Shown here piece after piece: positions 24,150 to 32,439 of a stretch of DNA of 64,000 bases (its first letter is position 1; the number at the start of each line of letters is the position of its first letter). Source of the stretch: JAGPUQ01 sp041594335 (GTDB lineage Bacteria; Pseudomonadota; Gammaproteobacteria; Pseudomonadales; Porticoccaceae). The translations under genes were made by a program, and so were the position numbers. The notes below the pieces were generated by a model. The model worked only from the letters and a program-made list of their open reading frames with translations, was not told where the DNA came from and did no database searches. The DNA lies in contig JBFHML010000003.1 in assembly GCA_041594335.1 (NCBI GenBank), positions 1-64,000 on the forward strand, in the 5' to 3' direction.

Positions 24150-26084
24150 CTACTCCGCGCTAGTTGTCTTGGTGACCCTGCCGCGCTCACGCACGCTGTC
24201 GCCGAGAAGGGCGATGAAGCGTTCCAGGCTCATTGCGCCTAGGTCCTCGCCTTCACGGGTGCGAACCGCAACCGATTGGGTTTCCTTCTCCCGATCCCCG
24301 ACGACCAACAGATAGGGAGTCTTGAGCAGGGTGTGCTCGCGAATCTTAAAGCCGATCTTTTCGTTTCTCAAGTCATTTTCGGCCCGGAACCCCTTGTTTT
24401 GCAAGGTTTCCGTAACCACACAGGCATAATCCGCCTGACGGTCGGTGATATTCAGCACCACGGCTTGCACCGGCGCCAGCCACGCGGGGAAAGCACCCTC
24501 GTAATGTTCGATAAGAATGCCGATGAAACGCTCGAAAGACCCCAACACCGCCCGATGCAGCATAACGGGAACCCGGCGGGTGTCGTCGGCCGCCACATAA
24601 TGAGCACCGAGCCGCTCGGGCATCGACAAGTCCACCTGTATGGTGCCCAGCTGCCACACCCGACCGATCACATCTTTGAGCGAAAACTCGATCTTGGGGC
24701 CATAAAATGCACCCTCCCCCGGCAACAACTCCCACGCCAACCCTTGATGATTCAGCGCATCGGCCAATGCCTGCTCGGCGCGATCCCAGATCTCGTCGGC
24801 ACCTACACGCTGCTCGGGCCGCGTAGACAACCGATAGATGATTTCATCGAATCCGAAATCCGCATAGACGCCGTGTAGAAAATCGATAAACCGGGCGACT
24901 TCATCCTGAATCTGCTCTTCTGTACAGAAGATATGGGCGTCGTCCTGGGTAAACCCGCGTACCCGCATGATCCCGTGCAGGGAGCCCGACGGCTCATTGC
25001 GATGACAAGAGCCAAACTCGGCAAGCCGTAGCGGTAAATCGCGATAACTGCGCAACCCTTGGTTATAGACCTGGACATGACAGGGACAATTCATGGGTTT
25101 GATGGCAAAAGCGCGCTCATCCATCTGCAGTGAAAACATGTCGTCACCGAACTTGTCGGCGTGCCCAGAGCGCTGCCATAGCGTGTAATCCACGAGTTGC
25201 GGCGTACGAATCTCGCGGTATCCATGCGCCCGCTGTTGATCGCGCATGTAGCGCTCGATTTCGGTATAGATGGTCCAGCCACGAGGGTGCCAGAACACCA
25301 TACCCGGAGCTTCCTCCTGAACGTGGAACAAATCCAGGCGACGGCCGAGTTTGCGATGGTCACGCTTCTCGGCCTCGGCGAGGCGATTTAGATAAGCGTC
25401 CAACTCCTTGCGATTCGGCCAGGCGGTGCCGTAGATACGCTGCAACATGGCATTACGGGCATCGCCGCGCCAATAGGCGCCGGCAACCTTAGTGAGCTTG
25501 AACGCGGAAATCTTTCCGGTACTGGGCACGTGAGGCCCACGACAGAGATCGACGAAATCACCTTGACCATAAAGCGAGATCACCTCGCCCTCGGGGATGG
25601 CAGCAATGATCTCCGCCTTGTACTCCTCCCCCATCTCGCGAAACAGGGCAACGGCCGCGTCGCGCGGCATCTCGCGACGCCGGACTTGCAGGTCGGCACG
25701 CGCGATTTCGGCCATGCGGGCCTCGATGATCGCCAAGTCTTCCGGCGTAAAGGCCCGCTCAAAAGCAAAATCGTAATAGAAGCCGTCCTCGACCACTGGG
25801 CCGATGGTCACTTGGGCGCTAGGGAAAAGCTCTTTGACCGCTTGCGCCAACAGATGCGCGCAGGAGTGCCGGATGACTTCGACGCCCTCCGGATTTCGGG
25901 AAGTCACAATTTCGAGTGCGGCGTCACGTTCGATGAGATAGCTGGTGTCGACCAACTGACCATTGACCCGCCCAGCTAAAGCGGCCTTCGCCAGCCCGGC
26001 GCCTATATCTGCGGCGACTTCGGCAACAGTGACAGGCGCAGCGAACTCTCGGCTGCTGCCATCGGGCAAGGAAATACACGGCAT
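24150..26084 (-). CDS. thrS: threonine-tRNA ligase
   Basis: Charges tRNA-Thr. The 644-residue protein has the TGS domain (MPCISLPDGSSREF), the editing domain with HSCAHLLAQAVKELFP near residue 75, class II core motifs with zinc ligands (MNCPCHVQVYNQGLRSYRDLP; Cys near residue 335) and the anticodon-binding domain at the C terminus. The ATG at 26084 follows GGAG by seven bases; the open frame upstream to 26150 is non-coding leader containing the operator hairpin. It is preceded by three tRNA genes and followed closely by infC. Confidence 0.97.
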   Translation of the reverse strand: MPCISLPDGSSREFAAPVTVAEVAADIGAGLAKAALAGRVNGQLVDTSYLIERDAALEIVTSRNPEGVEVIRHSCAHLLAQAVKELFPSAQVTIGPVVEDGFYYDFAFERAFTPEDLAIIEARMAEIARADLQVRRREMPRDAAVALFREMGEEYKAEIIAAIPEGEVISLYGQGDFVDLCRGPHVPSTGKISAFKLTKVAGAYWRGDARNAMLQRIYGTAWPNRKELDAYLNRLAEAEKRDHRKLGRRLDLFHVQEEAPGMVFWHPRGWTIYTEIERYMRDQQRAHGYREIRTPQLVDYTLWQRSGHADKFGDDMFSLQMDERAFAIKPMNCPCHVQVYNQGLRSYRDLPLRLAEFGSCHRNEPSGSLHGIMRVRGFTQDDAHIFCTEEQIQDEVARFIDFLHGVYADFGFDEIIYRLSTRPEQRVGADEIWDRAEQALADALNHQGLAWELLPGEGAFYGPKIEFSLKDVIGRVWQLGTIQVDLSMPERLGAHYVAADDTRRVPVMLHRAVLGSFERFIGILIEHYEGAFPAWLAPVQAVVLNITDRQADYACVVTETLQNKGFRAENDLRNEKIGFKIREHTLLKTPYLLVVGDREKETQSVAVRTREGEDLGAMSLERFIALLGDSVRERGRVTKTTSAE

Positions 26085-26106
26085 AGGTGTGCTCCGGCGG
26101 TCAGTG

Positions 26107-26127
26107 GTGGCCCCTACCAAAGGCCAC
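26107..26127 (-). promoter_or_regulatory. tRNA-Thr-like translational operator of thrS
   Basis: On the minus strand GTGGCC and GGCCAC, extended by a U-G pair, close a seven-base loop TTGGTAG. This has the form of a tRNA anticodon loop with U33, GGU (a threonine anticodon) and a purine at 37. It spans -43 to -23 from the thrS ATG, just upstream of the ribosome site, matching the position of the anticodon-mimic arm in the E. coli thrS operator. Confidence 0.65.
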
Positions 26128-26181
26128 GTGCGGACTGTTGCGGCAGCCAAGAATGGGCGCGCACAGCTACTGCTGATTCAC

Positions 26182-26258
26182 TGGTAGGCACGAGTGGACT
26201 CGAACCACCGACCCCCACCATGTCAAGGTGGTGCTCTAACCAACTGAGCTACGTGCCT
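26182..26258 (-). tRNA. tRNA-Val (anticodon GAC)
   Basis: 77 bases with encoded CCA. Acceptor AGGCACG/CGTGCCT, D-arm AGCTCAGTTGGTTAGAGC, anticodon loop TTGACAT with anticodon GAC, T-loop TTCGAGT. It is the last tRNA of a three-gene cluster and is followed within 100 bases by thrS. Confidence 0.97.
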
Positions 26259-26340
26259 GAAAAGGCTGGCCAATTTACCAGCCCCACCACCACATGACAA
26301 GCCGTGAACACCCTTCACGGCTGCAGCGGCGGCAAATCAA

Positions 26341-26417
26341 TGGCGGACCGGACGGGACTCGAACCCGCGACCTCCGGCGTGACAGGCCGGCATTCTAACC
26401 GACTGAACTACCGGTCC
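26341..26417 (-). tRNA. tRNA-Asp (anticodon GTC)
   Basis: 77 bases with encoded CCA. Acceptor GGACCGG/CCGGTCC, anticodon stem CCGGC/GCCGG around loop CTGTCAC with anticodon GTC, discriminator G as in other tRNA-Asp. It lies two bases downstream of tRNA-Val(TAC) in the transcription direction. Confidence 0.97.
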
Positions 26418-26419
26418 GA

Positions 26420-26495
26420 TGGTGGGTGGTACAGGGGTCGAACCTGTGACCTACGGCTTGTAAGGCCGTCGCTCTCCCAACTGAGCTAACCACCC
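26420..26495 (-). tRNA. tRNA-Val (anticodon TAC)
   Basis: 76 bases with encoded CCA. Acceptor GGGTGGT/ACCACCC, anticodon stem ACGGC/GCCGT around loop CTTACAA with anticodon TAC. First gene of the Val-Asp-Val cluster; a strong promoter lies 15-43 bases upstream. Confidence 0.97.
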
Positions 26496-26510
26496 GTTGA
26501 GGAGACGCGC

Positions 26511-26538
26511 ATTCTACCCGAACCCCTCGGGCTGTCAA
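26511..26538 (-). promoter_or_regulatory. strong promoter of the Val-Asp-Val tRNA cluster
   Basis: On the minus strand a consensus TTGACA and a TAGAAT are 16 bases apart, followed by the GC-rich discriminator GCGCGTC typical of stringently controlled stable-RNA promoters. It may also feed thrS and the ribosomal genes behind the tRNAs. Confidence 0.8.
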
Positions 26539-26611
26539 CGAAAAACCTGCAAATTCCCCTATACTGTTGGGCCGCTGGAATCCCGCCACGCGCTGCACCA
26601 CATTCAGCACC

Positions 26612-26968
26612 ATGGAAATTTTTCGCTCGTTCAGCTTTGAGGCCGCCCACCACCTGCCCAAGGTGCCGCCCGAGCATAAGTGCCGGCGCCTGCACGGCCA
26701 TTCCTTTCACGTCGTGGTCCGTGTCGAAGGCCCGATGGGCGCAGAATCGGGCTGGGTGATGGATTTCGCCGAGGTGAAAGCGGCCTGCCGACCAATTCAT
26801 GCGGCCCTCGACCACCGCTACCTCAATGAAATCCCCGGCCTCGAGAATCCCACCAGCGAACAAATCGCCCGCTGGATCTGGCGCCGCCTGCAGCCGGCGC
26901 TGCCCGGATTGGCTGCTGTCGAGGTTCGAGAAACCTGCACCAGCGGCTGTGTCTATCGAGGCGACTGA
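26612..26968 (+). CDS. queD: 6-carboxy-5,6,7,8-tetrahydropterin synthase
   Basis: Converts dihydroneopterin triphosphate to 6-carboxytetrahydropterin for queuosine (preQ0) synthesis. The 118-residue protein matches E. coli QueD closely: FSFEAAHHLPKVPPEHKCRR with zinc ligand His13 and catalytic Cys24, LHGHSFHVVVRVEG with His28 and His30, LDHRYLNEIPGLENPTSEQIA, and RETCTSGCVYRG. The frame opens at 26567 but the ATG at 26612 gives the family start. No other queuosine genes are in the window. Confidence 0.95.
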   Translation: MEIFRSFSFEAAHHLPKVPPEHKCRRLHGHSFHVVVRVEGPMGAESGWVMDFAEVKAACRPIHAALDHRYLNEIPGLENPTSEQIARWIWRRLQPALPGLAAVEVRETCTSGCVYRGD

Positions 26969-26991
26969 CCTCCCCCACCCACGGCCAACCT

Positions 26992-27276
26992 GTGCGAATC
27001 CTCCGCCTGACAATCGCATTTCAACTTCCCGCGTGCTGCTCTCTAAAAGACAAGCGCCATAGATTACAGCGACTGCGCGATCGATTTGGCGGCAAACCCA
27101 ATATCGCTGTGTCCGAGTCGGCCTGGCACGATGCGCACGATCGGGCGGAGTGGACCTTTGTGGTGGTCGGCGAAAGCCACCGCGTCGTGGAAGCAGTCCA
27201 GCAATCCATCCTCAGTTACGCCTGTCAGTACCTGGATGCTGTAGTGACCCAAAGCACGCGTGAATACCTGGCCTAA
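26992..27276 (+). CDS. DUF503 family protein
   Basis: Small conserved protein of unknown function, 94 residues, related to YlxP. The family N terminus (LRLTIAFQLPACCSLKDKRHRLQRLRDR) and the middle NIAVSESAWHDAHDRAEWTFVVVGES are clear. It starts with GTG 23 bases after queD and overlaps thpR by 17 bases, so the three genes probably form one unit. YlxP-type proteins often accompany ribosome-maturation genes, but nothing here confirms such a role. Confidence 0.82.
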   Translation: MRILRLTIAFQLPACCSLKDKRHRLQRLRDRFGGKPNIAVSESAWHDAHDRAEWTFVVVGESHRVVEAVQQSILSYACQYLDAVVTQSTREYLA

Positions 27277-27805
27277 GCAAATACGCGCTTTCATCGGTTG
27301 CCCCCTAGCGCATCCCGACAGGAATCGACTGACTGACTGGACACGCGACTGCCTGGGCCCCGGGTGGCGGCCCGTCTCCCCGCAGAACCTGCACCTCACG
27401 GTTTGCTTTCTCGGCGAACAGCCCTCACCCACACTGGCCTTGCTGGCCCGTGAATTGAAAACCCTGGGACCGTTGTCGAGCGGTAGCGGCCGCGGCGACC
27501 AGCCTCAGCGGTTTCCGAGCCCCACAGCGCCGCTGCTGGCGCTGGAGCTATCGCCGGACACGCATCTACTCGACTTGCATGCTGCGGTAACGGCCGTGAC
27601 CACCCAGCGCGGCCTGCCCACCGGCCGCTTGCCCTTTCGGCCGCATATCACACTCGCTCGCGGGGGCGGGTCCTATATACGACAACCGCTAAACATCGTT
27701 CTGCATTTCACACAACTGTGTCTCTTCGCGAGCGTGCCGGGGAAAGCCACCTACGCCAGATTGAGCGAGCAGGCACTCGCCCAGCTCTTTGATCAACTGC
27801 CCTGA
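27260..27805 (+). CDS. thpR: RNA 2',3'-cyclic phosphodiesterase
   Basis: 2H-family enzyme that opens 2',3'-cyclic phosphates (historically called 2'-5' RNA ligase). Both signature motifs are present: HLTVCFLG with His45 and HITLARGG with His129. The 181-residue product starts at GTG 27260 inside the end of the DUF503 gene. Its 3' end faces the CHAD gene with only nine bases between the two stops. Confidence 0.9.
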   Translation: MNTWPKQIRAFIGCPLAHPDRNRLTDWTRDCLGPGWRPVSPQNLHLTVCFLGEQPSPTLALLARELKTLGPLSSGSGRGDQPQRFPSPTAPLLALELSPDTHLLDLHAAVTAVTTQRGLPTGRLPFRPHITLARGGGSYIRQPLNIVLHFTQLCLFASVPGKATYARLSEQALAQLFDQLP

Positions 27806-27814
27806 AATTGCGCT

Positions 27815-28708
27815 TCAGCAGGCGCCACCGAACAAGTGGAGGTCGAGACTTTCGATCTGCAGCCGAATCACCTGCCGATGATCGGTGACTACATCAATAA
27901 ACGGCTGATATAAGGCCGCAGTGCGGACCCCAGTCAAGCCGCGCAAGTGCGCGCGCATCCTGGCAAGATCTCGTTCCGTATCCAGAAGCTCAGCCAACCG
28001 TCGAACGTCCTCGAGGGCCCGTTTACGCGCCCCGGCCAATGCCCCCAATAGCTGCAATTGCAGCGCATAGCGCCCAAGTTGGATACCAGCGGGATCGCGG
28101 CAACCCGGGTCAGCACCGCGCGCGCGCCGCATCCGAGACACGCAATCGGCGAAGGAATGGTCTAGACCCGCTCGCAGGTCCGGGACAGAGAATGTCGACA
28201 AAACCTCCCGACCGAAGGTCTCGGGAAACGCTTTATCGACTTCGGCACCCGTATTGGCGGCGAGCGCCTTGACGGTAATGGCCACGCCCTCGGGGTTGCG
28301 CGGCAAGGCGCGACACTGCGCGCGCAACCGGCGATACCCCGGCCGATCACGCCATTGCGCGTCATCGAACAACGCCGCAAACAGGCGCCGCTGGGCCCAG
28401 GCGTCACGCCAGGGCGCAACGCGAGCCACCAAGGGGCGGGTTCGCGCCAGCAGCGCATCGGCAAAACTGGGATCCACGGCGGTCAAGAGACCGCCCAGCG
28501 CAGCCACCCGCTCTAGCGCCGCTGCGGCCTTGCCTGCGCGCTGGAGGCGCTTGCGCGAGAGCTTAGCCACGGCCTTGCGCGCCACGGCCACTTGCTCATG
28601 AAGCACCCGATGCAATTCCAGGCCTAGCGGTCGCGCTGGATCCAAGATATAGCCCGGCGGCGCCGATCGGCGCACCAGTCCATCGGGCTCCCATGTCACA
28701 GATTCCAA
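27815..28708 (-). CDS. CHAD domain-containing protein
   Basis: Helical CHAD-family protein; such proteins bind inorganic polyphosphate through conserved His/Lys/Arg residues. The 297-residue chain shows LHEQVAVARKAVAKLSRKRLQRAG near residue 35, RDAWAQRRLFAALFDDA near 100, and basic helices at the end. No CYTH triphosphatase domain is attached or adjacent. The TTG start at 28708 is uncertain; a GTG at 28699 is equally possible. It follows the DUF779 gene by seven bases and ends the aldehyde dehydrogenase unit, an unusual partnership. Confidence 0.7.
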   Translation of the reverse strand: MESVTWEPDGLVRRSAPPGYILDPARPLGLELHRVLHEQVAVARKAVAKLSRKRLQRAGKAAAALERVAALGGLLTAVDPSFADALLARTRPLVARVAPWRDAWAQRRLFAALFDDAQWRDRPGYRRLRAQCRALPRNPEGVAITVKALAANTGAEVDKAFPETFGREVLSTFSVPDLRAGLDHSFADCVSRMRRARGADPGCRDPAGIQLGRYALQLQLLGALAGARKRALEDVRRLAELLDTERDLARMRAHLRGLTGVRTAALYQPFIDVVTDHRQVIRLQIESLDLHLFGGAC

Positions 28709-28715
28709 GCGCCGA

Positions 28716-29102
28716 TCAGCTGTCCGGCCCCTCGACTACCGGGCGGAGCTGGTCCAATTCCTCCTCGGTAAACAGTCGGGAGCGAATCAGGAAACGGACT
28801 CCCAGCGGAATCTCCAAAGAAAAGCTGGCCCCACGCCCCGGCACCACGTCGATGGTCGTATGGCAGTTACGGTAATACTCGAACTGCTCGGGGGACATAT
28901 AAAACCGGCAACCGTGGATTTCCCCCAGGCAGACATCGCGGCTGCCTACACGAAAATCATCAACCGCCAGACACATCGGTGCCGAACCGTCACAGCAGCC
29001 ACCACTCTGGTGAAAGAGCAGTGGCCCGTGCCGCGCGCGCAGTTGGTCGATCACTGCGCACGCGGACTCAGTGACGTCCAGACGCTCCTTGTACTCCGTC
29101 AT
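28716..29102 (-). CDS. DUF779 family protein linked to aldehyde dehydrogenase
   Basis: Conserved 128-residue protein found beside aldehyde dehydrogenases in many proteobacteria and actinobacteria; function unknown. The Cys-rich HQSGGCCDGSAPMC motif near residues 36-49 and FYMSPEQFEYYRNCHTTIDVVPGRG near 87-111 are the family signature and could bind metal or undergo redox change. It starts 20 bases after the dehydrogenase stop, so a shared transcript is likely. Confidence 0.85.
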   Translation of the reverse strand: MTEYKERLDVTESACAVIDQLRARHGPLLFHQSGGCCDGSAPMCLAVDDFRVGSRDVCLGEIHGCRFYMSPEQFEYYRNCHTTIDVVPGRGASFSLEIPLGVRFLIRSRLFTEEELDQLRPVVEGPDS

Positions 29103-29122
29103 TTCACGACCACCAACCGGCG

Positions 29123-30619
29123 TCAGAAGAAACCGAGTTTATCCTTTGCATAGGAGACCAGCACATTCTTCGTATTGCGGTAGTGCGCCAGCATCATCGC
29201 GTGATTTTCGCGCCCGATTCCGGACTTCTTGTAGCCGCCGAAGGACGCATGTGCCGGATAAACGTGGTAGCAGTTGACCCACACCCTGCCCGCTTGAATG
29301 CCGCGCATAAAGGTCTGCACCTGATGCAGATCACGCGACCAGACGCCCGAACCCAAGCCGTAGAGGGTGTCGTTGGCAATCTCCAATGCCTCGGCATCAT
29401 CTTTGAAGGTTGTCACGGCCAGTACCGGACCGAAAATCTCCTCCTGGAAAATCCGCATCTTGTTGTGGCCCTTGAAGACCGTCGGCTGAATGTAGAACCC
29501 GCCGGGATAGCGATCGTTTTTGTAGGCCTCACCGCCGCAAAGCAGCTGCGCGCCTTCTTGGCGACCGATATCGATATAGCTCAGGATCTTCTCGTACTGA
29601 TCGTTCGAGGCCTGCGCACCCATCATGGTCGTCACATCGTAGGGGTCGCCCATCTTGATCGCCGCCACCCGCGCCAAGCACTTTTCCATAAAGCGTTCGT
29701 AAATACTCTCGTGCACCAGCGCTCGCGATGGACAAGTGCATACTTGGCCCTGATTGAGCGCGAACATGACCAAACCCTCGATGGCCTTGTCGAGGAAAGC
29801 GTCGTCTTGATCCATGACACTGGCGCAGAAGATATTCGGAGACTTGCCCCCCAGCTCCAGCGTCACCGGAACGATGTTCTCGGCCGCGTACTGCATGATC
29901 AGCCGGCCCGTTGTGGTCTCACCGGTAAAAGCGACCTTCTTGACATCCGGATGCGACGCGAGCGGCTTGCCAGCTTCTGCCCCGAAGCCGTTGACTACAT
30001 TGAGCACCCCAGGCGGCAACAGATCGCCGATCAACTCCATCACCACCAGCATGGATACCGGCGTCTGCTCAGCGGGCTTAAGCACCACGCAGTTCCCCGC
30101 GGCCAAAGCCGGCGCGATCTTCCAGGCCGCCATCAGCAAAGGGAAATTCCACGGAATAATCTGGCCGACCACGCCCAACGGCTCGTGAATTTCCATCGAC
30201 ACCAGATTTTCATCGATATCACTGACCGAGCCTGATTCGGTACGAATCGCCGCCGCGAAGTACCGAAACTGATCAATAGTCAGCGGTAAATCCGCCCCGA
30301 GGGTCTCGCGAATCGATTTCCCGTTGTCGCAGGTCTCCACTGCAGCCAACAATTCGATGTTGGCCTCCAGGGTGTCGGCCACCTTGTTGAGGATACCCGC
30401 GCGCGCAGCCGCAGCCATTCGACTCCAGGCGGGGAAAGCGGCCCAGCCCGCCTTCACTGCAGCGTCGATATCTTTCGCGCTCGATTGCGGTATCCGGGCG
30501 ATCAGTTCGCCATCGATCGGCGAGATATTCTCGAAATACTGACCGTCGGCAGGAGGCGTCCATTGTCCGCCGATGTAGTTCTCATATTGCGCTTTGAATT
30601 GCGGACGTTGAAAAACCAT
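29123..30619 (-). CDS. NAD-dependent aldehyde dehydrogenase, ExaC/AcoD type
   Basis: Oxidises acetaldehyde or similar aldehydes to acids. The 498-residue protein has all ALDH signatures: GQIIPWNFPLLMAAWK (NAD binding), VTLELGGKSPNIF with the general-base Glu near residue 260, and GQVCTCPSR with catalytic Cys294. FEEEIFGPVLAV-like FQEEIFGPVLAV follows. The start MVFQRPQFKAQYENYIGGQW is that of ExaC/AldB-type enzymes of ethanol metabolism. A GGAGGTGA ribosome site precedes the ATG. No alcohol dehydrogenase lies nearby. Confidence 0.92.
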   Translation of the reverse strand: MVFQRPQFKAQYENYIGGQWTPPADGQYFENISPIDGELIARIPQSSAKDIDAAVKAGWAAFPAWSRMAAAARAGILNKVADTLEANIELLAAVETCDNGKSIRETLGADLPLTIDQFRYFAAAIRTESGSVSDIDENLVSMEIHEPLGVVGQIIPWNFPLLMAAWKIAPALAAGNCVVLKPAEQTPVSMLVVMELIGDLLPPGVLNVVNGFGAEAGKPLASHPDVKKVAFTGETTTGRLIMQYAAENIVPVTLELGGKSPNIFCASVMDQDDAFLDKAIEGLVMFALNQGQVCTCPSRALVHESIYERFMEKCLARVAAIKMGDPYDVTTMMGAQASNDQYEKILSYIDIGRQEGAQLLCGGEAYKNDRYPGGFYIQPTVFKGHNKMRIFQEEIFGPVLAVTTFKDDAEALEIANDTLYGLGSGVWSRDLHQVQTFMRGIQAGRVWVNCYHVYPAHASFGGYKKSGIGRENHAMMLAHYRNTKNVLVSYAKDKLGFF

Positions 30620-30841
30620 CCGTCACCTCCGCTAGCTGTAATGATCGTTATCTATTCGCACCTTGATTGAGGGTGCTCCCACGAGCTCTCGAGACGTTGC
30701 CACCGACTGCCCGCGACCTCCAAGTATGCTCCCCGGGCATGGCCTCCGGCAACCTGCAACCCCTTGTCACAATTGCCTAAAGTCATTGTCCCATGCTCAA
30801 CAGGACCGGATAATGCGCACCTCCCCTGATACCCGCTACCG

Positions 30842-31948
30842 ATGCCTGACCGCCCTATCTCCACTGCCTCATCCGCTGGACCGGAAGCCGACAATCACTC
30901 CCTGGAAGCGAAGGTCGCGGAGCTACGCCGCCGGTTCGGCTCCAGATTGCCGCGACACTTGGAGATCTACCCTTCGCCCCCCACCGGCTATCGAATGCGA
31001 GCCGAATTTCGTATCTGGCACCAGGATGAACGCTGTCATTACGCCATGTACCGGCCGGGCCGTGGCGGGCAGCCCTATATGATCGAGCACTACCCCCCGG
31101 GCTCCCCCGTCATTACGGCGCTCATGCCGGCCCTGCTCACCCACCTCAACACCGAGCCCGAATTACGCCATCGCCTGTTCACCGTCGAGTTCCTCACCAC
31201 TACCAGCGGCCAAGCCGTGATCACCCTAATCTACCATCGCCCGCTTGACTCACGCTGGGAAGCGGCGGCAACCAAACTCCACTCCCATCTTGGCTGTCAT
31301 GTCATCGGCCGCAGCCGCGGCCAGAAACTCGTTATCGGTGAGGATTACGTGACCGAGACCCTCAGCGTCGCCGGCCGAACATATCACTGGCGGCAGTACG
31401 AAACCGGTTTCACCCAGCCCAACGCCGCCATCAACCGGGAGATGCTCGCCTGGGTCGCCCGCGAGGGCCGGAAACTGGGCGGTGATTTACTCGAACTGTA
31501 CTGCGGCAACGGCAATTTCACGCTGGTAATGGCCAACGAATTCCAACGCGTGTTAGCTACAGAGGTCTCCAAACTCTCGGTGCGCGCGGCCCAGCACAAC
31601 TTGCAGCGCAATGGCGCCGACAATGTGGCCTTGGTGCGCATGGCCAGCGCCGAAGTCAGCGACGCCTTGGCCGGCGTCCGACCCTTCCGCCGCCTGCGCC
31701 ACCTCAACCTTGCTGATTACACATTCAACACCCTGTTGGTGGACCCACCGCGCGCAGGTCTCGACGAGGCCACCTTACGCCTCGCCAAAAACTTCACAAA
31801 CATTCTTTATATATCATGCAACCCATTGTCTTTATTGGAAAACATTATCGATCTGGAAGCACAGCACCGGATCGTCTCCGGAGCCGTTTTCGACCAGTTC
31901 CCCGGCACGGATCACCTCGAATGCGGGCTACTGCTGGCCCGTGTCTGA
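30842..31948 (+). CDS. trmA: tRNA (uracil(54)-C5)-methyltransferase
   Basis: Makes ribothymidine at position 54 of tRNAs using SAM. Matches E. coli TrmA along its length: YRMRAEFRIWH near residue 51, NSFTQPNAA-like GFTQPNAAINREML, SAM motif DLLELYCGNGNFTLVMA, DPPRAGLD, catalytic Cys326 in ILYISCNP, and the final GTDHLECGLLLAR. Length 368 (E. coli 366). The 3' end overlaps the convergent DUF2489 gene by 37 bases. No strong ribosome site is visible before the ATG. Confidence 0.96.
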   Translation: MPDRPISTASSAGPEADNHSLEAKVAELRRRFGSRLPRHLEIYPSPPTGYRMRAEFRIWHQDERCHYAMYRPGRGGQPYMIEHYPPGSPVITALMPALLTHLNTEPELRHRLFTVEFLTTTSGQAVITLIYHRPLDSRWEAAATKLHSHLGCHVIGRSRGQKLVIGEDYVTETLSVAGRTYHWRQYETGFTQPNAAINREMLAWVAREGRKLGGDLLELYCGNGNFTLVMANEFQRVLATEVSKLSVRAAQHNLQRNGADNVALVRMASAEVSDALAGVRPFRRLRHLNLADYTFNTLLVDPPRAGLDEATLRLAKNFTNILYISCNPLSLLENIIDLEAQHRIVSGAVFDQFPGTDHLECGLLLARV

Positions 31949-32439
31949 AGACTCCTGCCGCCGGCTCCGGAGTCAGCACGATCATCGTCTCGCGCTAAAA
32001 TTTCGCGAGCGGCGGCCAACACGAAATCCCGAAAATCTCGCTCGACAGCCTCTCGCTCCAACGTATAGACATGCTGTTGGCGGCGGTCCAATGCGCGCCA
32101 AGCGTCCAGTATGGGCAAGTGCGCGGTCGCCGCAGCGACTTGGCCGAAAACGCGAGTTCGCTCCTCTGGATACCGGCCTTGCTCTATTTGACCGAGCAAA
32201 TAACTGATCCGCTGGCAGCCTTCGGTCAAGGTAATCTCTTCTTCAATCATGGCACCTGCCAACAGCCGAATCCCGAACAGCGCCTGCTCCTGCCGCGTTT
32301 CGCGCGCCTGCGCTTGCGCCTCGGCAGCCTCGCGTCGCTCCTGTGCCTGCCGCCGTAAACGGACCGCGAGCCACCCGGCGTATGCCGCCAACGGCACGAT
32401 CACCGCACCGGCCGCCAGCAACCACAGGTATGACGTCAT
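31912..32439 (-). CDS. DUF2489 family membrane-anchored protein
   Basis: Conserved gammaproteobacterial protein of unknown function, 175 residues. One N-terminal membrane helix (YLWLLAAGAVIVPLAAYAGWLAV), then a coiled-coil stretch rich in Arg, Glu, Ala and Gln, then the core ITLTEGCQRISYLLGQIEQ and LPILDAWRALDRRQQHVYTLEREAVERDFRD. The ATG at 32439 overlaps the stop of the AEC transporter (TAATG) and is preferred over an earlier start at 32457. Its end overlaps trmA on the opposite strand. Confidence 0.8.
   Translation of the reverse strand: MTSYLWLLAAGAVIVPLAAYAGWLAVRLRRQAQERREAAEAQAQARETRQEQALFGIRLLAGAMIEEEITLTEGCQRISYLLGQIEQGRYPEERTRVFGQVAAATAHLPILDAWRALDRRQQHVYTLEREAVERDFRDFVLAAAREILARDDDRADSGAGGRSLQTRASSSPHSR

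Noticed and set aside
24150..26180. The open frame of thrS continuing upstream to 26150
   Set aside because: The extra 22 codons lie in the leader containing the operator hairpin; the ATG at 26084 has the ribosome site and the TGS-domain start.
30620..30841. A possible sigma-54 promoter upstream of the aldehyde dehydrogenase gene
   Set aside because: TGTGAC and TTGC are present, but the GG at -24 is missing; no other convincing box was found.
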